A stretch of 64,000 bases of DNA from NCBI RefSeq assembly GCF_039523335.1, contig NZ_BAAAFC010000002.1:62001-126000 (forward strand). The letters are read 5' to 3'. Source of the DNA: Marinobacter szutsaonensis (GTDB taxonomy: Bacteria > Pseudomonadota > Gammaproteobacteria > Pseudomonadales > Oleiphilaceae). Made by a program: the position numbers and the translations under genes. Shown here in pieces: positions 38,599 through 48,453 of this stretch (its first letter is position 1; each line of letters begins with the position of its first letter). The notes under the pieces are model-generated. The model did not search any database and was not told the DNA's origin. It was given only the letters and a program-made list of their open reading frames with translations.

Positions 38599-39861
38599 TC
38601 AGATCTTGAACTCGGTCTTGAGTTTCTTCTCGACCAGCTGATTCTTCAGCTTCGCCACTTTTGGCAGGCCATTTTCAAACGGTGGGAAGCTCTCACCGTA
38701 AATCAGGGGCTCCAGGTAGTCACGGCAATCCTGGGTAATGCCGAAGCCGTCATCGGTGATGTAGTGGATCGGCATTTTCTTTTCCTGGTTGGCCACCTCG
38801 CTGAGGTTGGCTTCCCCGATCTTCCATTGATAGGGCTTGGCCTGCTCGCGAACGATGGTGGGCATCAGCGCCTGCTTGCCGGCCACCGCCATTTCCACCG
38901 CGGCCTTGCCCACGGCGTAGGCCTGCTCTACGTCTGTGGCGGAGGCGATGTGGCGGGCACTGCGCTGGAGGTAATCGGCAACCGCCCAGTGGTACTTGTG
39001 ACCGAGGGCCTGCTTGACCATATTGGCCAGGGCCGGGGCCACGCCGCCAAGCTGGGTATGGCCAAAGGCATCCTTGGCGCCGGCGTCGGCCAGGAAGCGG
39101 CCGTCTTCGTACTGGGCACCCTCTGAGGCCACCACCACGCAATAACCGTAATCCTTCACGCACTGATCCACCCGGGCCAGGAAGGCTTCCCGGTCGAACG
39201 GGATCTCCGGGAACAGGATGATGTGAGGCGGTTCACCTTCGGCCTGACCGGCCAGGCCTCCGGAAGCGGCGATCCAGCCGGCGTGGCGGCCCATCACTTC
39301 CAGGATGAATACCTTGGTGGAGCTTTCGCACATGGACTTGATGTCCAGGCTGGCTTCCAGGGTCGAGGTGGCGATGTATTTGGCAACCGAGCCAAAGCCG
39401 GGGCAGCAGTCGGTGAACGGCAGGTCGTTATCGACGGTCTTGGGCACACCGATGCAGGTAATGGGGTAACCCATCTTGTCGGCGATCTGGGAGACCTTGT
39501 AGGCAGTATCCTGGGAATCGCCGCCACCGTTATAGAAGAAATAGCCGATGTCGTGGGCGCGGAACACTTCGATCAGGCGCTCGTACTCGGCCCGGTTTTC
39601 GGAAATGTTCTTGAGCTTGTGGCGACAGGAGCCGAAGGCGCCGCCCGGGGTGTGGATCAGGGCCTGGATCGCCTCGTCGCTCTCGAGGCTGGTATCAATC
39701 AGTTCTTCCCTGAGCGCCCCGATAATGCCGTTGCGGCCGGCAAACACCTTGCCGATCTTGTCCGGATGCTTGCGGGCGGTCTGGATGACGCCACAGGCGC
39801 TGGCATTAATAACGGCGGTGACGCCGCCGGATTGGGCGTAAAAAGCATTCTTGATAGCCAT
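38599..39861 (-). CDS. Pyrophosphate-type 6-phosphofructokinase
   Basis: 420 residues from ATG 39859-39861. PFK fold with GRNGIIGAL, GGGDSQDTA (112-120) and PKTVDNDLPFTDCCPGFGSVA (140-160). An Asp at the position that is Gly in ATP-dependent enzymes and the Lys in PKTVDND mark the PPi-dependent class, so the reaction is probably reversible and useful in gluconeogenesis. AGGAGG lies 12 bases upstream of the ATG, farther than usual. Confidence 0.88.
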   Translation of the reverse strand: MAIKNAFYAQSGGVTAVINASACGVIQTARKHPDKIGKVFAGRNGIIGALREELIDTSLESDEAIQALIHTPGGAFGSCRHKLKNISENRAEYERLIEVFRAHDIGYFFYNGGGDSQDTAYKVSQIADKMGYPITCIGVPKTVDNDLPFTDCCPGFGSVAKYIATSTLEASLDIKSMCESSTKVFILEVMGRHAGWIAASGGLAGQAEGEPPHIILFPEIPFDREAFLARVDQCVKDYGYCVVVASEGAQYEDGRFLADAGAKDAFGHTQLGGVAPALANMVKQALGHKYHWAVADYLQRSARHIASATDVEQAYAVGKAAVEMAVAGKQALMPTIVREQAKPYQWKIGEANLSEVANQEKKMPIHYITDDGFGITQDCRDYLEPLIYGESFPPFENGLPKVAKLKNQLVEKKLKTEFKI

Positions 39862-40016
39862 CTCGGGCTGAAGCCTCCTGCTGGTTCGACAATGGCGCAG
39901 ATGATACGCCAAATGCCCGGGATTTTCATGAGCAGGATTGCGGATAGCGCGGGCCTTGACGCCTTGCGGAGTATAGGGGAGGCTTGGCAGGTTTCAACGG
40001 AGAGGTCGAACACCGA

Positions 40017-41411
40017 ATGCATATCCATATCCTCGGAATCTGTGGCACCTTCATGGGTAGCCTTGCGGTGCTGGCGCGAGAGCTTGGCCATACGGTGACT
40101 GGCTCGGACCAGGGTGTTTACCCGCCCATGAGTACCCAACTGGAAAGTCAGGGCATCAGCCTCATGGAGGGGTACAGCGCTGACCATCTGGACCCGAGGC
40201 CGGACCTGGTGCTGATCGGCAATGCCATGTCCCGGGGGAACCCCGAGGTCGAGGCGGTACTGAACCTCAACATCGATTACATGTCCGGCCCCGAGTGGCT
40301 GGCCCGGGAAGTGCTGCGTCACCGCTGGGTCATGGCGGTCGCCGGTACCCACGGCAAGACCACCACCACGTCAATGCTGCTGTGGATCCTCGAGCAGGCC
40401 GGCTTCGAGCCCGGTTACCTGGTGGGCGGTGTCCCTCTCGATTTCCCGGTCTCTGCCCGGCTGGGAAACAGTGATTTCTTCGTGATCGAGGCTGACGAAT
40501 ACGACAGCGCTTTCTTCGACAAGCGCTCGAAGTTCATTCATTACCGGCCCCATACCCTGATCCTCAACAACCTGGAATTTGACCACGCCGATATCTTCGA
40601 GAACGTCGAGGCCATCGAACGTCAGTTCCATCATCTGGTGCGCACCGTGCCCTCGAAGGGACTGATCGTTCGTCCGGCGGTGGATCCGCACCTGGATAAC
40701 GCCCTGGCCATGGGCTGCTGGAGTCCGGTTCAGGATACCGCCATCGGCAGTGAGGTCAGCCGAACGGCGGACTGGCGGGCAGAGTTGCTGTCGGAGGACG
40801 GCAGCCGGTTCATGGTGATTCACCACGAGCAGCCGGTCGCTACCCTGAAATGGGACCAGACCGGCATGCACAATGTCCGCAATGCCCTGGCCGCCATCGC
40901 CGCCGCCCGGCACGTGGGCGTCACCCCGGATCATGCCGTTGCCGCATTGTGCCGGTTCTCGGGGGTCAAGCGCCGGATGGAACTGCTTGCGGATGTTGGT
41001 GGGGTGAGGGTCTACGACGATTTTGCCCATCATCCCACCGCCATTGCCACCACCCTGGAGGGATTGCGTAACCGGGTGGGCGATGAGCCTATCCTGGCGC
41101 TGATCGAGCCCCGCTCCAACACCATGAAGCAGGGCGTGCACCGGGACAATCTGCTGGCCAGTGCGGCGCTGGCGGACCGGGTTCTGTGGGCGAACCTGAA
41201 TGACATGGACTGGCTGCAGGAGCTGGTTGGTGCCTGGCGGGCTGATAACGAGGATAATGACCTGCATCGGGTTGAATCCTCGGTTGAAACGCTGATCGGC
41301 CGGGTACTGGACGACCTTCCCAGCCCCTGCCACATTGTCATCATGAGCAATGGCGGATTTGGCGGAATCCACGGCAAACTGGTGGCGGAACTTGAACGTA
41401 TCCATGGCTGA
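40017..41411 (+). CDS. mpl: UDP-MurNAc:L-Ala-gamma-D-Glu-meso-DAP ligase Mpl
   Basis: Murein-recycling Mur ligase joining recovered tripeptide to UDP-MurNAc. ATP loop AGTHGKTTTTS (109-119), FVIEADEYDSAFFDKRSKF, and the C-terminal DDFAHHPTAI and EPRSNTMKQGVH. ATG 40017, with GGAGAGG upstream, gives 464 residues (E. coli 457). Confidence 0.96.
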   Translation: MHIHILGICGTFMGSLAVLARELGHTVTGSDQGVYPPMSTQLESQGISLMEGYSADHLDPRPDLVLIGNAMSRGNPEVEAVLNLNIDYMSGPEWLAREVLRHRWVMAVAGTHGKTTTTSMLLWILEQAGFEPGYLVGGVPLDFPVSARLGNSDFFVIEADEYDSAFFDKRSKFIHYRPHTLILNNLEFDHADIFENVEAIERQFHHLVRTVPSKGLIVRPAVDPHLDNALAMGCWSPVQDTAIGSEVSRTADWRAELLSEDGSRFMVIHHEQPVATLKWDQTGMHNVRNALAAIAAARHVGVTPDHAVAALCRFSGVKRRMELLADVGGVRVYDDFAHHPTAIATTLEGLRNRVGDEPILALIEPRSNTMKQGVHRDNLLASAALADRVLWANLNDMDWLQELVGAWRADNEDNDLHRVESSVETLIGRVLDDLPSPCHIVIMSNGGFGGIHGKLVAELERIHG

Positions 41412-41447
41412 TCGTCCCGCCCTGACAACCCCTGGGGAAAAACACGA

Positions 41448-42095
41448 ATGACCAAGCCCGCTCCGGCACAGCGAACCGTAAACCTGGCGATTACCGGCGC
41501 CTCGGGTGCCCAGTATGCGCTGCGTTTGCTGCAATGCCTGGTGGCGGCCGGGTGCCGTGTGCATGTCATGGTCAGCCGGGCTGCGCAGGTGGTCATCGCC
41601 ACCGAGACGGATCTGAAGCTGCCGGGGTCGCCACCGGCCATGCAGGAATGCCTGACGGAGTTTTCCGGTGCGCAGTCGGGTCAGGTTCTGGTCTTTGGCC
41701 GCGAGGACTGGTTTGCGCCTCCGGCCTCCGGCTCCGGCGAGAAGGCCCCGCTGGTGATCTGTCCCTGCAGCACCGGAACCCTGTCGGCCCTGGCCACGGG
41801 TGCGAGCAACAACCTGATCGAGCGGGCCGGGGATGTTGCCCTCAAGGAGCGTCGCCAGTTGATCTTGGTTCCCAGGGAGGCGCCGTACTCGGAAGTGCAT
41901 CTCGAGAACATGCTGCGCCTGACCCGCATGGGCGCGGTGGTCATGTCGGCCAGCCCCGGCTTCTATCACAAGCCCCAGAGTATCGAGGATCTGGTGGATT
42001 TTGTGGTTGCCCGCCTGCTGGATCACCTGGACCTGCCGCAGGATTTGATGCCCCGATGGGGCGAAGCCCGGGTCGATGCCAAACAGCCCCGCTGA
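41448..42095 (+). CDS. ubiX: Flavin prenyltransferase UbiX
   Basis: Makes prenylated FMN, cofactor for the UbiD decarboxylase of ubiquinone synthesis. Flavoprotein core [37 protein letters not shown] and [18 protein letters not shown]. 215 residues; a Pro/Ala-rich loop is inserted near residue 85-100 ([11 protein letters not shown]). Thirty-six bases after mpl, the order seen in other gammaproteobacteria. Confidence 0.95.
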   Translation: MTKPAPAQRTVNLAITGASGAQYALRLLQCLVAAGCRVHVMVSRAAQVVIATETDLKLPGSPPAMQECLTEFSGAQSGQVLVFGREDWFAPPASGSGEKAPLVICPCSTGTLSALATGASNNLIERAGDVALKERRQLILVPREAPYSEVHLENMLRLTRMGAVVMSASPGFYHKPQSIEDLVDFVVARLLDHLDLPQDLMPRWGEARVDAKQPR

Positions 42096-42218
42096 AGCGC
42101 CTTCCGGCCGATGGTTTTGGTCAGCGCGATTGATGGTTTTCATCATTGAGCGAAACCGGCCACCGGCCGAGACTTGGTGAACGACAATCACAACACACGT
42201 CATTCACCGAGGTTCACC

Positions 42219-43358
42219 ATGATTCCACGTACCGTTTTCGATGCCGACCTGGAAGGCTTCCGCGACTCCGTTCGCAAGTTCCTGGAGCAGGAGGCTGCGC
42301 CCTATCACGATCAGTGGGAGAAGGACGGCCAGGTCAGTCGTGAACTTTGGCAAAAGGCCGGGGAACTGGGGTTCCTGTGCCCGACCATGCCGGAAGAGTA
42401 CGGTGGTGTGGGGGCCGATTTCCGCTACAGTGCCGTGGTTATCGAGGAAATCTCCCGGGCCGGCCTGTCCGGTATCGGTTGGGGGCTGCACTCGGACATC
42501 GTCGCTCCCTACATCCTCAATTACGGCTCTGAGGAACAGAAACAGAAGTATCTGCCCAAACTGGTCTCCGGTGAGATGATCGGCGCCATCGCCATGACCG
42601 AGCCCGGTGCCGGTTCCGACCTGCAGGGGGTTAAAACCACCGCCATCAAGAACGGCGAGCACTATACCCTGAACGGCTCCAAGACCTTCATCACGAACGG
42701 CCAGTTGGCGGACCTGGTGATTGTGGTGGCCAAGACCGATCCGAAGGAGGGGGCCAAGGGCACCAGCCTGTTACTGGTTGAGACTGCCTGGGAAGGTTTC
42801 GAGAAGGGGCAGAACCTGAACAAGGTGGGCATGAAGGCGCAGGATACCTCCGAACTGTTCTTTCAGGACGTCAAAGTGCCGGCAGAAAACCTGCTCGGTT
42901 CCATGGAAGGGCAGGGATTCTTCCAGCTGATGCAGGAGCTGCCCGCCGAGCGTCTGCAGGTGGCCCTGGCCGCGGTGGCGGCCGCGGAAGCGGCCTGGCA
43001 GTGGACCCTGGATTACGTCAAGGAGCGCAAGGCCTTCGGCAAGCCGGTGATCGCCTTCCAGAACACCCGCTTCAAGCTGGCGGAGCTGAAGGCCGAGATC
43101 ACCGCAGCCCGGGTATTTACCGACCGCTGCCTGGAACTGCACCTGGAGAAGAAGCTGGATATCCCCACGGCGGCCATGCTCAAGCAGCACACCACGGATC
43201 TCCAGTGCAAGGTCATGGACGAGTGTGTCCAGCTTCACGGTGGCTACGGTTACATGTGGGAATACCCGATTGCCCGTGCCTGGGCCGATTCCCGCGTGCA
43301 GCGCATCTATGCCGGCACCAACGAGATCATGAAGGAAATTGTTGCCCGTTCATTCTGA
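42219..43358 (+). CDS. Long-chain (LCAD-like) acyl-CoA dehydrogenase
   Basis: FAD enzyme for the first step of fatty-acid oxidation. ATG 42219 with GAGG six bases upstream gives 379 residues. Family motifs: AMTEPGAGSDLQGVKT, ITNGQLADLVIVVAKT, YVKERKAFGKPV, GYGYMWEYPIARAWADSRVQ. The usual YEGT base is replaced by YAGT; instead Glu244 in ELPAERL is placed as in mammalian long-chain acyl-CoA dehydrogenase. Substrate is inferred from that pattern. Confidence 0.9.
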   Translation: MIPRTVFDADLEGFRDSVRKFLEQEAAPYHDQWEKDGQVSRELWQKAGELGFLCPTMPEEYGGVGADFRYSAVVIEEISRAGLSGIGWGLHSDIVAPYILNYGSEEQKQKYLPKLVSGEMIGAIAMTEPGAGSDLQGVKTTAIKNGEHYTLNGSKTFITNGQLADLVIVVAKTDPKEGAKGTSLLLVETAWEGFEKGQNLNKVGMKAQDTSELFFQDVKVPAENLLGSMEGQGFFQLMQELPAERLQVALAAVAAAEAAWQWTLDYVKERKAFGKPVIAFQNTRFKLAELKAEITAARVFTDRCLELHLEKKLDIPTAAMLKQHTTDLQCKVMDECVQLHGGYGYMWEYPIARAWADSRVQRIYAGTNEIMKEIVARSF

Positions 43359-43366
43359 CGGTGCCC

Positions 43367-43395
43367 GGCCTCGCCGGCTGTTTGCTGGCGAGGCC
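43367..43395 (+). terminator. Hairpin after the acyl-CoA dehydrogenase
   Basis: A 12-bp stem with one wobble (43367-43378 with 43384-43395) and a 5-base loop follows the stop; the T tract is weak. Confidence 0.6.
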
Positions 43396-43498
43396 CTCTG
43401 TTACCTATCTTTACAAATTGCCAAGCCTGTCAAGGTCTCCACCGGCAACATCCCCTAAAGTAGCGGCACATCTCTGATAACAAGAACCGGTTGCCGCG

Positions 43499-45406
43499 AT
43501 GACACGCCTGGAATGCTTACCCATTGCACTGCTGACGCTGATTCTGGCCGGATGTGGCCAGGAGTCGGATTCCCCGCCTGTGGATGGTCGGGATTTCGAT
43601 GGCGTGTCCTATTCCGAGCCGGCTCCCTATTCCGGGAAGGTGATCGACGGTTACCTGACCCATGCCCGGGTATGGCTGGATATGGATGGCGACAGCCAGT
43701 ACACCCCCGGCCCGCTGGAGATCGAGCTGGAGAACGGCAATATTGCGGTGCTCGAATCCGGTGAGCCCACGACCGTGAGCGGGCAGGGAGGTGAGTTTTC
43801 TCTTGATGTGACAGAGCTGGGTCTTTCACCGGAGGTCGGCCCCGATCTGGATCCCAGGGATTACCCGCTTTACGCAGTCGCCTTACCCGGAAAAACCCTG
43901 GAGCAGACCTGGCGGGGCGATGTGCTGGTGACCCGGGCATTCCTTATGTCCGCGGCACCCGGAGTCCGGAATATCACACCACTTACCACTCTCGCCCGTT
44001 ACCGCAGCCTGTTTGGCCTGGGTTCCTACCTGCAGACCCCCGATGACCTCGCTGGCAGTCTGGCCGGTCTCAACCTGGTGGCGGATTACGTGCTATCGGG
44101 TGACGAGCGTGCCCATGCCTATGCCCGCGCGTTGGCGAGGTTCATGGCCAGCCAGATTCCCGGTGATTACAACGAGGCGCTAAGTCGGCCCGACAGTGAC
44201 GGCACTGAGCGGTATCTGAGCAGGCAGGCAGCCTACCTGCTGGGAATCTCTCTGGTGCAGAACGCCCCGTCGGTGATTGCCGTGGTAGATGAGACCGCCG
44301 GAGGTGATTACGCCAATGTCGATGTGAGTTCTCTGTCCTTGCCGGAGGTGCCGCTGGAGTACAGTGACCCCGTCCTGCTGACCCACCAACGTATCCTGGC
44401 CCAGCCCGAAAGTGACCAGAACCTGCCGGTCAGTACCTCGAGTTTGATGGTGTCCTCCGAGCTTTTCTTCGATTATTCCGAGGCGGGGCAGTTGTTGTCG
44501 GTATCGGCTGAGGGATGCCTGGAGCCGTCCATGCCGGAGCTTGCCCGGCTGATCGAGGTGAATGGTCGTATGTACCAGCTGGGCAGCCAGTGGCGGCCCT
44601 CGGTGTCACTCTCGCCCCAGAGCCGGATTGCCTATGAAGCGGAAGGTGTCGACGAGCGCCTGATCTTCGATTGGGAAAACCGGCGGATCTATTTCGAGAC
44701 GTCGACCACCTGCCATGAACATCAAGGTATATCGGCGGGCTCCACGGAGCTTGCCGGTAACCCGGAGGTGACCTATCACTGGCAGCAGACTGAGGGAGCC
44801 GTCGGGGAGCTGGTGGCGGAGATTCCCCGGTCGGATGGCTCGATCCTGGTGCGCAGGCTCGAGCCGCAGCCTGAGCCTGAGTTGGCTCCCGATGATTTCG
44901 GTGGTTTCACTTTGGTCGAGAATGGTTCACGGATTGCTTCACTGGAGCTTGGCGGAACTGAGACTACATGCGCCGACCTGCCGACCACGGATACGGAGGT
45001 CGTTGCCCTGGATCATGTTGTTACCGATCAATATGGCTATGCGTTTACCGGCTACGAGCCGCAGCCCGCGAATTTTGTGAATCTGGCGCTGGAATACGAC
45101 ACTCGGGACCTGGATGGCGAGGGAGCGGGGGCTCCGGTCAGCCGATTGCTGCGTTATGGATTCCTTGATCCGGATCTCTCTGGTCTGGCCAATGTGGATG
45201 CAGGGTCGGGTTTCCAGTGGGCCATGTATTACCAGACGACCTTTGATCCAGCCAATCCCGACCTGATCCGGGAGGCCTACCTCACCAGCTATAGCGGTGC
45301 TCGGGAATGCAAAAGGGAGTTCGAGGAGACGCCTTCTTCCGCCTACGCCAAAGTGGAGTACAGCTATCAGTTGCTGTCGGAATACTTGCTGGGGCTGCTT
45401 GATTGA
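43499..45406 (+). CDS. Large lipoprotein of unknown function
   Basis: 635 residues, not recognised. Lipoprotein signal with lipobox LAGC, Cys19. After the anchor it reads SGKVIDGYLTHARVWLDMDGDSQYTPG, similar in style to the repeat units of large surface proteins. The rest is acidic, with several isolated Cys (about 345, 400, 485, 600) and an RGDVLVTRAF stretch. No enzyme motif. Outer-membrane location is inferred. Single gene between a hairpin and the tRNA; no clear RBS before the ATG. Confidence 0.72.
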   Translation: MTRLECLPIALLTLILAGCGQESDSPPVDGRDFDGVSYSEPAPYSGKVIDGYLTHARVWLDMDGDSQYTPGPLEIELENGNIAVLESGEPTTVSGQGGEFSLDVTELGLSPEVGPDLDPRDYPLYAVALPGKTLEQTWRGDVLVTRAFLMSAAPGVRNITPLTTLARYRSLFGLGSYLQTPDDLAGSLAGLNLVADYVLSGDERAHAYARALARFMASQIPGDYNEALSRPDSDGTERYLSRQAAYLLGISLVQNAPSVIAVVDETAGGDYANVDVSSLSLPEVPLEYSDPVLLTHQRILAQPESDQNLPVSTSSLMVSSELFFDYSEAGQLLSVSAEGCLEPSMPELARLIEVNGRMYQLGSQWRPSVSLSPQSRIAYEAEGVDERLIFDWENRRIYFETSTTCHEHQGISAGSTELAGNPEVTYHWQQTEGAVGELVAEIPRSDGSILVRRLEPQPEPELAPDDFGGFTLVENGSRIASLELGGTETTCADLPTTDTEVVALDHVVTDQYGYAFTGYEPQPANFVNLALEYDTRDLDGEGAGAPVSRLLRYGFLDPDLSGLANVDAGSGFQWAMYYQTTFDPANPDLIREAYLTSYSGARECKREFEETPSSAYAKVEYSYQLLSEYLLGLLD

Positions 45407-45551
45407 GAAGGAGGGACGTCGGGCTTGTGTGAGTCGGAGCGCAGACAGGTCCGTGCGCAAAACACAAAAAATCCAGGCGCAACAAAGTTGTGCTGGCTCG
45501 ATATAATTGCTAAGTCTCGGGGATTTCTATGCCATTTCCTGGGGAAGGAAA

Positions 45552-45638
45552 TGGTGCCGAGGAGAGGACTTGAACCTCCACGGGGTTGCCCCCACTAGCA
45601 CCTGAAGCTAGCGTGTCTACCAATTTCACCACCTCGGC
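45552..45638 (-). tRNA. tRNA-Leu (anticodon CAG)
   Basis: 87-base class II tRNA on the minus strand. Acceptor stem GCCGAGG pairs with CCTCGGC, the CCA tail is encoded (TGG at 45552-45554), the T-loop contains GGTTCAAGTCC, the D-loop has TTGGTAGAC, and the anticodon loop TTCAGGT carries CAG. A variable arm of 12-15 bases (GTGGGGGCAACCCC) is present as required for leucine. Confidence 0.97.
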
Positions 45639-45659
45639 AGGTGACTACAACTCTGGGCT

Positions 45660-45687
45660 ATTCTACTGAATTCTGTTTGGAATTCAA
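45660..45687 (-). promoter_or_regulatory. Candidate tRNA-Leu promoter
   Basis: On the minus strand TTGAAT (45682-45687) and TAGAAT (45660-45665) are spaced by 16 bases, and the -10 lies 21 bases before the mature tRNA 5' end. Confidence 0.55.
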
Positions 45688-45900
45688 GCCGTTGGTTGCT
45701 GGCTTCGGCTTGTCGCCTCAACCGATGGCGCGTACTTTAATGATTCCCCCCGAGGCTGTCAAACGTTTTTTCCAAAAAAGTTTCGGTGGTATTTGTGCCT
45801 ATCAAATGCCCCCTTGTTAGGCAGCATCGCCGTACCAACGTTATACTGCAACGAAATACTAATTCCGCCGCGCCTGTGCGGCTTTAAAACAAGGATCCGA
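45688..45900. other. Leader region of rnr
   Basis: 213 bases between the tRNA promoter and rnr. TATACT at 45842-45847 is a possible -10 for rnr without a convincing -35. The rnr frame is open from 45793, but that part has no protein-like character and no ribosome site. Confidence 0.4.
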
Positions 45901-48417
45901 ATGGTTTCCAGGAAGAAAGACAAAGGTGATCCTCACGCCGACCGTGAGGCCCAGAAATACGACAACCCTATCCAGAGCCGGGAATTCATCCTCAAGCATT
46001 TGAAGGACCGGGGAGCGCCAGCCACCCACGAGACCCTGTGTGAGGAGTTGGGCCAAAGCTCGCCGGAAGGCATCGAGGCCTTACGCCGCCGGCTGATTGC
46101 CATGTGTCGCGACGGACAGATGATCTGTAACCGTCGTGGCGCCTATCTGCCGATCGAAGAGGCGGATCTGGTCACCGGCAAGGTGACCGGTCATAAGGAT
46201 GGCTTCGGTTTCCTGATTCCCGATGATGGTGGCTCCGACCTGTTCCTTACCGCCCGGCAGATGCGCCAGGTGTTTCATGGCGATCGGGTTGCGGCTCGCG
46301 TGGACCGCGTCGATGACCGCGGCCGCCGTGAGGGCAAGATCGTCGAAGTGCTGGAGCGCAATACCAGCCAGATCGTCGGCCGTTTTTTCCGGGAGAGTGG
46401 TATCAGTTTTGTGGTGCCCGAAAATGCCCGCATCAATCACGAGATCCTGGTGCCGGAGGAGCACGTTGGTGAGGCCTACCAGGGCCAGTATGTCGTGGTT
46501 GAGATCCTGCGTCATCCCACTGTCCGTACTCAGCCGTTAGGCAAGGTGATTGAAATTCTCGGCGAACACATGGCGCCGGGCATGGAAATCGACGTGGCCA
46601 TCCGCTCCTATGAGATTCCTCACAGCTGGCCGCCCGCCGTGGGTGAGCAGGCCGCCGCCATCCCTGCGGAAGTGGAAGAGAAGGATAAGCAGAACCGGGT
46701 CGATATCCGGCACCTGCCGCTGGTCACCATCGACGGCGAGGATGCCCGGGACTTCGACGACGCCATCTATTGCGAACCACGCCCGCGCGGGGGCTTTCGC
46801 CTGCTGGTGGCAATTGCCGATGTGTCTCATTATGTCCGTCCGGGCACGCCGCTGGATGAGGAGGCGCTTAATCGGGGCAATTCCGTGTACTTCCCGGATC
46901 ATGTGGTTCCGATGCTTCCGGAGAAGCTGTCCAATGGTTTGTGTTCCCTGAACCCGGGGGTTGACCGGTTGTGCATGGTGGCCGACATGACCCTCAGTGC
47001 CAACGGTCGCATCAGTAGCTATTCCTTCTACCAGGCCGTGATGCACAGTCACGCTCGTCTCACCTATAACAAGGTCAGCGACATCCTGGAGCGGCCGGAT
47101 TCCGAGCCGGGCTACCGGCTGAGTCAGCAATATTCAGAAGTGTTGCCTCAGCTGTACAACCTCTACGAGCTCTACAAGCTGCTACGCTGGGCCCGTACCG
47201 AGCGGGGTGCTATCGACTTCGAGACCACCGAAACCCGGATCATCTTCGATGCCAATCGCAAGATCGAGGAAATCGTGCCGGTGCACCGCAACGACGCCCA
47301 CAAGATTGTCGAAGAATGCATGCTGTGTGCCAACGTGGCTACAGCGCGTTTCCTGAAGAAACACAGTACTCCGGCCCTGTACCGGGTACATGAAGGTCCG
47401 TCGGAAGAACGACTGGCAGCACTCCGGCTGTTCCTGGGCGAGCTCGGGTTGCAGCTGCGCGGTGGCGACAAGCCGACATCCGCGGACTACCAGGAACTGT
47501 TGTCCCAGATTGCCGATCGCCCGGATGCCGATGTGATCCAGACCGTGATGCTGCGCTCGCTCAGTCAGGCGGTATATAGCCCGGAGGAAAGTGGTCACTT
47601 CGGTCTGGGCTTTGCCAGCTACGCCCACTTCACCTCACCGATCCGGCGTTACCCGGACCTGATTGTGCACCGGGCGATCAAGTCCCGGATCCACAATCCC
47701 GAGGTCAAGAAGGATGTGGTCACGCCTCCGGTCACCGATCCGGAACTGGCGGAATATCCCTACGATTATGCCCGCCTGGAACAGCTGGGCGAGCATACCT
47801 CCATGACCGAACGGCGCGCTGATGATGCCACCCGGGATGTCATGGCCTGGCTCAAGTGCGAGTTCCTCAAGGATCACGTGGGCGAGGAGTACAACGGCGT
47901 GATTTCCGCGGTGGTGCCCTTCGGCTTCTTTGTGGCACTGGAAGACATCTACATCGAGGGGCTGGTGCATGTCTCCACCCTCAGTGGCGACTACTTCCAT
48001 CACGATTCCGCCAAGCATCGCCTGATCGGTGAACGCACGGCGGTGAGTTTCCGTCTGGGCGATGATGTCCGGGTACGCGTGACGCGGGTGGATCTGGAGG
48101 ATCGCAAGATCGATCTGGAGCTGGTCAGTGAGCCCCGACGCCGCAAGGCGGACCGGGAAGCTCTGGATATCTCCCGTCGCGAGGAACGCGGTAAAGGGAA
48201 AGGCAAGGACAAGGGCAAGGGCCGTGGTGCCGGAGGCAGAAAAGCCTCCCGGGGCCGGAGCAAGGGCAAGCCCGAGTCGGCCGCGCCCGCCAAGGGCAAG
48301 TCGGGCAGTGCCAAGGAGAAGCTGGTTGCTGAGGCCGCCCGCGAAGCCGGAAAGAAGTCGGGCAAGTCCGGAGCGGCCGGATCCGGCAAGAAACCCAGGC
48401 GCAGAACCCGGAAGTGA
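45901..48417 (+). CDS. rnr: Ribonuclease R
   Basis: 3'-5' exoribonuclease acting on structured RNA. ATG 45901 with AAGGA five bases upstream gives 838 residues. Order: helix-turn-helix domain (~20-90), cold-shock domains (~90-250), RNB catalytic domain with DGEDARDFDDAIYCEP (about 278-293), an S1 domain (EYNGVISAVVPFGFFVALEDIYIEGLVHVS, about 660-745) and a tail of about 85 residues rich in Lys, Gly and Arg (KGKGKDKGKGRG). rlmB follows as in E. coli. Confidence 0.97.
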   Translation: MVSRKKDKGDPHADREAQKYDNPIQSREFILKHLKDRGAPATHETLCEELGQSSPEGIEALRRRLIAMCRDGQMICNRRGAYLPIEEADLVTGKVTGHKDGFGFLIPDDGGSDLFLTARQMRQVFHGDRVAARVDRVDDRGRREGKIVEVLERNTSQIVGRFFRESGISFVVPENARINHEILVPEEHVGEAYQGQYVVVEILRHPTVRTQPLGKVIEILGEHMAPGMEIDVAIRSYEIPHSWPPAVGEQAAAIPAEVEEKDKQNRVDIRHLPLVTIDGEDARDFDDAIYCEPRPRGGFRLLVAIADVSHYVRPGTPLDEEALNRGNSVYFPDHVVPMLPEKLSNGLCSLNPGVDRLCMVADMTLSANGRISSYSFYQAVMHSHARLTYNKVSDILERPDSEPGYRLSQQYSEVLPQLYNLYELYKLLRWARTERGAIDFETTETRIIFDANRKIEEIVPVHRNDAHKIVEECMLCANVATARFLKKHSTPALYRVHEGPSEERLAALRLFLGELGLQLRGGDKPTSADYQELLSQIADRPDADVIQTVMLRSLSQAVYSPEESGHFGLGFASYAHFTSPIRRYPDLIVHRAIKSRIHNPEVKKDVVTPPVTDPELAEYPYDYARLEQLGEHTSMTERRADDATRDVMAWLKCEFLKDHVGEEYNGVISAVVPFGFFVALEDIYIEGLVHVSTLSGDYFHHDSAKHRLIGERTAVSFRLGDDVRVRVTRVDLEDRKIDLELVSEPRRRKADREALDISRREERGKGKGKDKGKGRGAGGRKASRGRSKGKPESAAPAKGKSGSAKEKLVAEAAREAGKKSGKSGAAGSGKKPRRRTRK

Positions 48418-48453
48418 GTTCTGAACAGTAACCCGTAATCAGGATCAGAATCA

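Noticed and set aside
40371..42203. 610-codon minus-strand frame opposite mpl and ubiX
   Set aside because: Covers two solid genes on the other strand; composition is that of an antisense frame.
45793..45900. N-terminal extension of RNase R
   Set aside because: The extra 36 codons lack similarity to the family and a ribosome site, while ATG 45901 has AAGGA at correct spacing.
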